Source of the DNA: Zerene cesonia
Lineage: Eukaryota > Arthropoda > Insecta > Lepidoptera > Pieridae
Length of the DNA: 64,000 nt
Reading direction: 5' to 3'
Assembly: GCF_012273895.1 (NCBI RefSeq)
Contig: NC_052106.1
Location: forward strand, 2,170,001-2,234,000
Part shown: positions 59,168-64,000 of the stretch, piece after piece
Layout of the letters: each line of letters starts with the position of its first letter
Numbering within the stretch: position 1 is the first letter of the stretch
The notes under the pieces: generated by a model
What the model was told of the DNA's origin: nothing
What the model saw: only the letters and a program-made list of their open reading frames with translations
Databases searched by the model: none
Translations under genes and position numbers: made by a program

Positions 59168-62100
59168 GTCAGTGCGAAACTAGATTAATTTGTTTATTTT
59201 GCAACTAATGTAAACAATGCACGCTAAACATCTTGAGCATTGTTCTAATTTTAGACATTCTCCAAGGGAACAGGCCATAACTTCGTTTGACAGCATAATT
59301 TATTATTAAATTTGCAAAGTTAAACAGGTTTTAATACTATAAAAAATCTAATAAGTGAAACATGACGTAAATTTCTCTTTTGTATTAAATTAACATTTTT
59401 TTTTTCTAAAATTTAAATAATAAATTAAGCAAATGATAATATTTAGAGCACAGATATAAATTTCATTAATTTTGCGCAGTTGAAACTCACACTTACATGA
59501 CAGAAATTATTCATAATAACACATAAGCATTTAATTAAGTTCATTTTACCTTACCTACTACTAAAGAAGCCGTCCTTATCTTAATCAAGACCGGTTCAAA
59601 CACATGTTCAGTTTGAAAATAATATTGTAAATAATATATATTTTATAGCTACATATTATATAATACAATTAGCAATAAGGTAAATATTGTCTAAGTTGTA
59701 TACTCTATCTACTATTGCATATAGAAATATGAATAATCAAACTATTATTTCCATAAATGTATATCCTTACTGCTGTAGCATTTATTAATTATAACAAATA
59801 AATAGTTATTCATAGTCACATCACAATGTAGCTGTTGACATAGCAATAAAACTGTATTAAATTGACCTTACGTGTCTTGTATACCTGTTATCATCAAGGC
59901 ATATTGTGTTGTGATGAGTATTAAACTATCCACCTCTTATCTTGTGTAATGGAATGATGGTTCTGGTACACTTACATTGTTGCAAGTTGTTAATAGTAAT
60001 ACAATGAAGGTGTTATTTTGTTTGTTGTAAAGTCATTTGGATTATTATTATGACTAATACTGAAGTACTGTTATATATTTAATTTTAATTAGTTTTTTGG
60101 ATGTATTCAAGTAATATACAGTATATCATTGATAAGAAAATGTGTATTAAAAATATAATATATATTTATTTAAAATATATTAAAAATTACAATTAATAAA
60201 AATTTAATTTTATTTTAATTATCCGGAAATCTCAAGATATATGATTATAAAAAATCTATGAATACTATATGGGACCTTAAAAATTTCAAAATCTATATTA
60301 AGCTCTCTCATCTCCGCTGGATCCCATAACGATTTTAGATGATCCCACTCTATGTTTGATATTAATGTGACCTTGAACTCAACAATAATATAATCACTTG
60401 TCAGTAATTGTCTGTAGATATTCTTTAAGTAATTAGCATTAAAAACAATAGCCTAACCTTGGTAGTAATTTATTGACCAAAGTGGTTATTTTCCTTTTGC
60501 GGATTATGTCATTACATGGTTGTACAAATTGCCCTATTACTATCAGTATCCATAGATTATAGAAAATAAATTATTGCTATTTAATACAAACTCTTCATAT
60601 GACACATTGGAGGTAGATTATACAAGAATATTATCTTTATTTCCATGTCTTGTATAACTGCAAAATGCAATGTTATGTAATGATACAACATCTAAGTTTT
60701 TATACCTAAGTAAGGAGTTAAGTCTATGTGAGATGTCATCTTAATTAATACAGCCGTTAAGGCAAAATATACAAATATAGTAAAACATTTTCATAATACC
60801 ATCCACCTTACTACTTTGAATGTATTAACCATAAGGCTACAACTCTTAGCAAAGTAAATTGTAAAAAGTGGATTTCTTAGAGACATGTTAAAAAGTTGTT
60901 TACATTATTACAGATTCAATTTTTTTTTTTACTGAGCATCCAGTTATCTAATGTGTGAACATTGATACAAGCTTCAATAAGGTTTTATTTGCACATGCTT
61001 CCTAATCTTTTGTCAATAGTAATCTTGTGTTTACGTGTTTGTATTTATAGTTCACCTTAATGTAAATGATGGTTTTTTTTTTATCATATAATTCTGTGTA
61101 CTTTTTCATATCAATGTATAGATAATAGTGTGAACTGTACATCAAAATATACAATTTATTACTTATTACCTTGAAGGAGATAATTATTCGGAACATATGT
61201 AGCTTATAGCACTCAAAGATCGCGTGCATATCTAACGATGAAGAATTCTTGATAGAGAATCGGCCTAGTAGTTCGTGAGATTAGTGCGCTCAGACAAACG
61301 ACAAAATATGAATCAATCCAATAAAAAAATAGTATTTGTCGATTCCACTTACAACACCTATTTTAGTTACGTTTTTTATTTTTTCCAGAATTTTCCTCAT
61401 CCTATCCTGTTTTGAAGAACTCCTGCCTTGTCACTCAAGTTCCTTTTTAAATGGCTGGTTTTAAAAATAAACTATTGATTTCACTATTATTCATTTTTGC
61501 CTGTATATTAACATATAGCATGTATTTATACATATTTGAACATTATCACAATAAGAATAGTTTAAATTTTCCCGGTTTTATATTTATGATGTAGGAAATA
61601 TTAAAGGCTCTTAATGTATCGTTTATTCGCCAAATTTTAATATACTTTCCCCTGATTTGAAACATTTGACGGGACTTCTAACAAAAGACGCGTCCAGTCG
61701 CCTAGAAAATTAACAAGTCCTCGCGGTTCGCGCTTGATCGAATTTTAACGTAGTACCAACGTTGCCATTAAAAGTACAACCAAAGAGCAAGATTCGTGCC
61801 AGAATTAAAAAAAAAAATTCACATTAGTTTGTACTGACACGTAATACTTGTAGGTTTTATATGGGTTTATTTAAATTTCAATGTGGAACAACAATTAATA
61901 TGGAAATAATGAGTCATTGGAAAATTACTTGCAGTTTCATTATATTGTACCTATTTATTTTCCCCTATTATTATTTAAAATTTATTCGTGAATTTTGTTG
62001 TGTAAATCTACTGCAAGATTTCTCAAATTGTGTTGTTATAATATGACCTGACCATGTAACCAGTTGCGTGTTAATGAAAAACTGCTGATTATAAACAATT

Positions 62101-63079
62101 GATTAATACTTTAAGTCATCCTTCAAGTGTAGATTAGATAGACTTGAGTAAAGATTGTTTCTTTTTTATTCAAGCACTAGTAGCTCCGTTATTTTAAAAA
62201 TTAATTCTATCTTCACTGATATTAATAATAAACTAAACTGCTGAAAGACGCAGGTTAATATCTCGCCTTATGATTGTTTTTCTGCTTCTTTTGTTTTATT
62301 ACTCATATAGATATATGATATATATTTGAAATACAGTTAAAAAAATATTGCGGAGTTAAAAACATTTACTTGTCATTCACAAAATGAAGTGTGGTCTTAG
62401 GACGAAACTAAAATTCATTGCTCGTAATTTATATTCATTAATTCATTAATCGAAAGTCTAAAATGAAAATGAAGTATAGTTTGACCTACACAGGTCTGTT
62501 TTGCTTGTACATATTTAAATTAGAGTCAAATTAGTTGAAGAACACGATGAAGTGTGTAAATTGTTTTGTAATGCTCGTACTAAGTCTGAAACTACCTTGA
62601 CTGTGTTCAGTAAATACAGCTTGTATGACGAGCTATTTCGAATTTCATAACCTTGTTAATTATGTTTTAAAGATATTTAGTTACCATCTGTGATAAGAAA
62701 TATTAGATGAAGTTAAATGTATGGATTTAAGTCTTCGTGCAGTGTTACAAATAATTTCCGTTTTAATTGTGTCAGCTGACGTGTTATGAATGTTTGTTCT
62801 GAATAACTGGGCTGTTTTAGATTACATTAAATGTAGGATGTGAATTCATTGATGAGTCGTTGGAATTACCAAATATTATCCTATAGTAAGAATAATTTAT
62901 ATTTTAGACAAGACTAGTGATAAAAACTAACAATCATTGTTTGGTCAAATAAATCATAATGGTGTGGTTAGCAAGCCTTGAATGATCACGATATTTATGG
63001 TATTTTTTTTTTGATCTTGTACGTAAGAGATTGACCTGGTAGCGAAGGGCCAATTTTAGTGAAATCTCATACCATAACA

Positions 63080-63570
63080 ACTCAATCGACAGTCGATTAC
63101 AATCCAATGGTCATTGGAACGAAATTCCATATTTTGCAATAATTAAATCGTAGTTATAACATAACGTGAATTGCAATCGTGTCTCGATGAGACGTTCTCA
63201 GTGTTGCCAAGGAAAATATCCCATAGCATAAGACTTCACTGGTAATCTAGTTGCGATCCAATAGCATTATCATAAACTAGCTGCGCCCCGCGGTTTCACA
63301 CGCGTAAGTCCGTATCCCGTAGGAATATCGGGATAAACAGTTGCCTATATGTTATTCCAGTTGTCCAGCTGTCTACGTACCAAATTTCATTGCAATCGAT
63401 TCAGTTTTTGTCAGTTTTTGCGTGAAAGAGCAATAAACACACACACATCCTTACAAACTTTCGCATTTATAATATTAGTAGGATACTTAAGACTCCCAAA
63501 TCTGTAAAACAATTCTTACACGAACCAAAAGAAGTAATTTTAAGTTAGCAGACTCGGGACCCTGTTGAAA
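63080..63570 (+). repeat. Repeat R6 interrupted by R1
   Basis: Left part 63080-63276 (cagtcgattacaat ... tagttgcgatccaat) and right part 63485-63570 (ctcccaaatctgt ... acgaacca) match the order of the contiguous copy at 20865-21060. Confidence 0.55.
63277..63484 (+). repeat. Repeat R1, full sense copy nested in R6
   Basis: ctagctgcgccccgcggttt to tataatattagtaggata, about 208 bp, with a short local duplication of gtcagtttttg. It sits inside the second R6 copy. Confidence 0.8.
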
Positions 63571-63615
63571 CATCTTCGTGAAACGTCTGCATGGTCTATT
63601 AGACGTACTAACATA

Positions 63616-64000
63616 NNNNNNNNNNNNNNNNNNNNNNNNNNNNNNNNNNNNNNNNNNNNNNNNNNNNNNNNNNNNNNNNNNNNNNNNNNNNNNNNNNNNN
63701 NNNNNNNNNNNNNNNNNNNNNNNNNNNNNNNNNNNNNNNNNNNNNNNNNNNNNNNNNNNNNNNNNNNNNNNNNNNNNNNNNNNNNNNNNNNNNNNNNNNN
63801 NNNNNNNNNNNNNNNNNNNNNNNNNNNNNNNNNNNNNNNNNNNNNNNNNNNNNNNNNNNNNNNNNNNNNNNNNNNNNNNNNNNNNNNNNNNNNNNNNNNN
63901 NNNNNNNNNNNNNNNNNNNNNNNNNNNNNNNNNNNNNNNNNNNNNNNNNNNNNNNNNNNNNNNNNNNNNNNNNNNNNNNNNNNNNNNNNNNNNNNNNNNN
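63616..64000. other. Assembly gap (385 N to window end)
   Basis: Run of N reaching the right edge of the window. Confidence 0.95.

Larger units (their letters stand above)
57871..63615. other. Right-hand gene-poor region
   Basis: About 5.7 kb without a supported coding exon on either strand. It contains R5 (58345), a promoter-like stretch (58840-59167) and R6 interrupted by R1 (63080-63570). The rest is AT-rich and could be a long first intron of a gene lying to the right. Confidence 0.45.

Overview
The window is a piece of insect nuclear genome, almost certainly from a moth or butterfly (Lepidoptera). Evidence for this is the AT-rich base composition, short GT-AG introns, many small degenerate interspersed repeats of lepidopteran style (including a tRNA-derived SINE ending in a GATGAT tract and a 5'-truncated Jockey/CR1-like LINE), and gene families of insect type. 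There are three runs of N: 33003-33039, 55816-56815 (exactly 1000, probably a fixed-size placeholder) and 63616-64000. Exon models were built by hand from splice sites, reading-frame phase and family resemblance.

Layout, left to right. Positions 1-138 hold the end of a Cys-rich reading frame entering from the left. A single-exon ING4/5-type PHD-finger chromatin reader lies at 656-1480 (+). A six-exon LDLRAP1/ARH-like PTB adaptor runs from 6033 to 12971 (+). Two invertebrate-type (destabilase) lysozyme genes follow on the minus strand, 13890-16141 and 17906-25378; they have identical intron phases and are tandem paralogues. CCDC47, a subunit of the ER PAT/multipass translocon machinery, spans 29882-34515 (+). 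A small unrecognised two-exon gene (37123-37703, -) diverges from a SPEF2-like sperm-flagellar gene (38132-43631, +) across about 430 bp. Two beta-1,4-galactosyltransferase-family (bre-4-like) genes then sit head to head: 43709-47302 (-) and 48678-57380 (+). The SPEF2-like and first bre-4-like genes converge with only 77 bp between stop codons. From 57381 to the right edge I find no secure gene.

How the genes relate. Most neighbours are functionally independent, as is usual in an insect genome. The exceptions are two local duplications: the lysozyme tandem pair and the inverted glycosyltransferase pair. The divergent pair unknown gene/SPEF2 may share a promoter, which makes the unknown gene a candidate for male-germline or cilium expression.

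The most interesting points are: both glycosyltransferases carry Leu at the position that decides Gal versus GalNAc donor use, and each departs from the usual active site; the element between them contains a tRNA-shaped Pol III unit inside nested inverted repeats; both lysozymes lack the muramidase Glu; the SPEF2-like gene is compressed into two very large exons and lacks a P-loop; and an in-frame 29-codon extension follows the ING stop codon. Nothing in the window looks like a wholly new multi-gene system.
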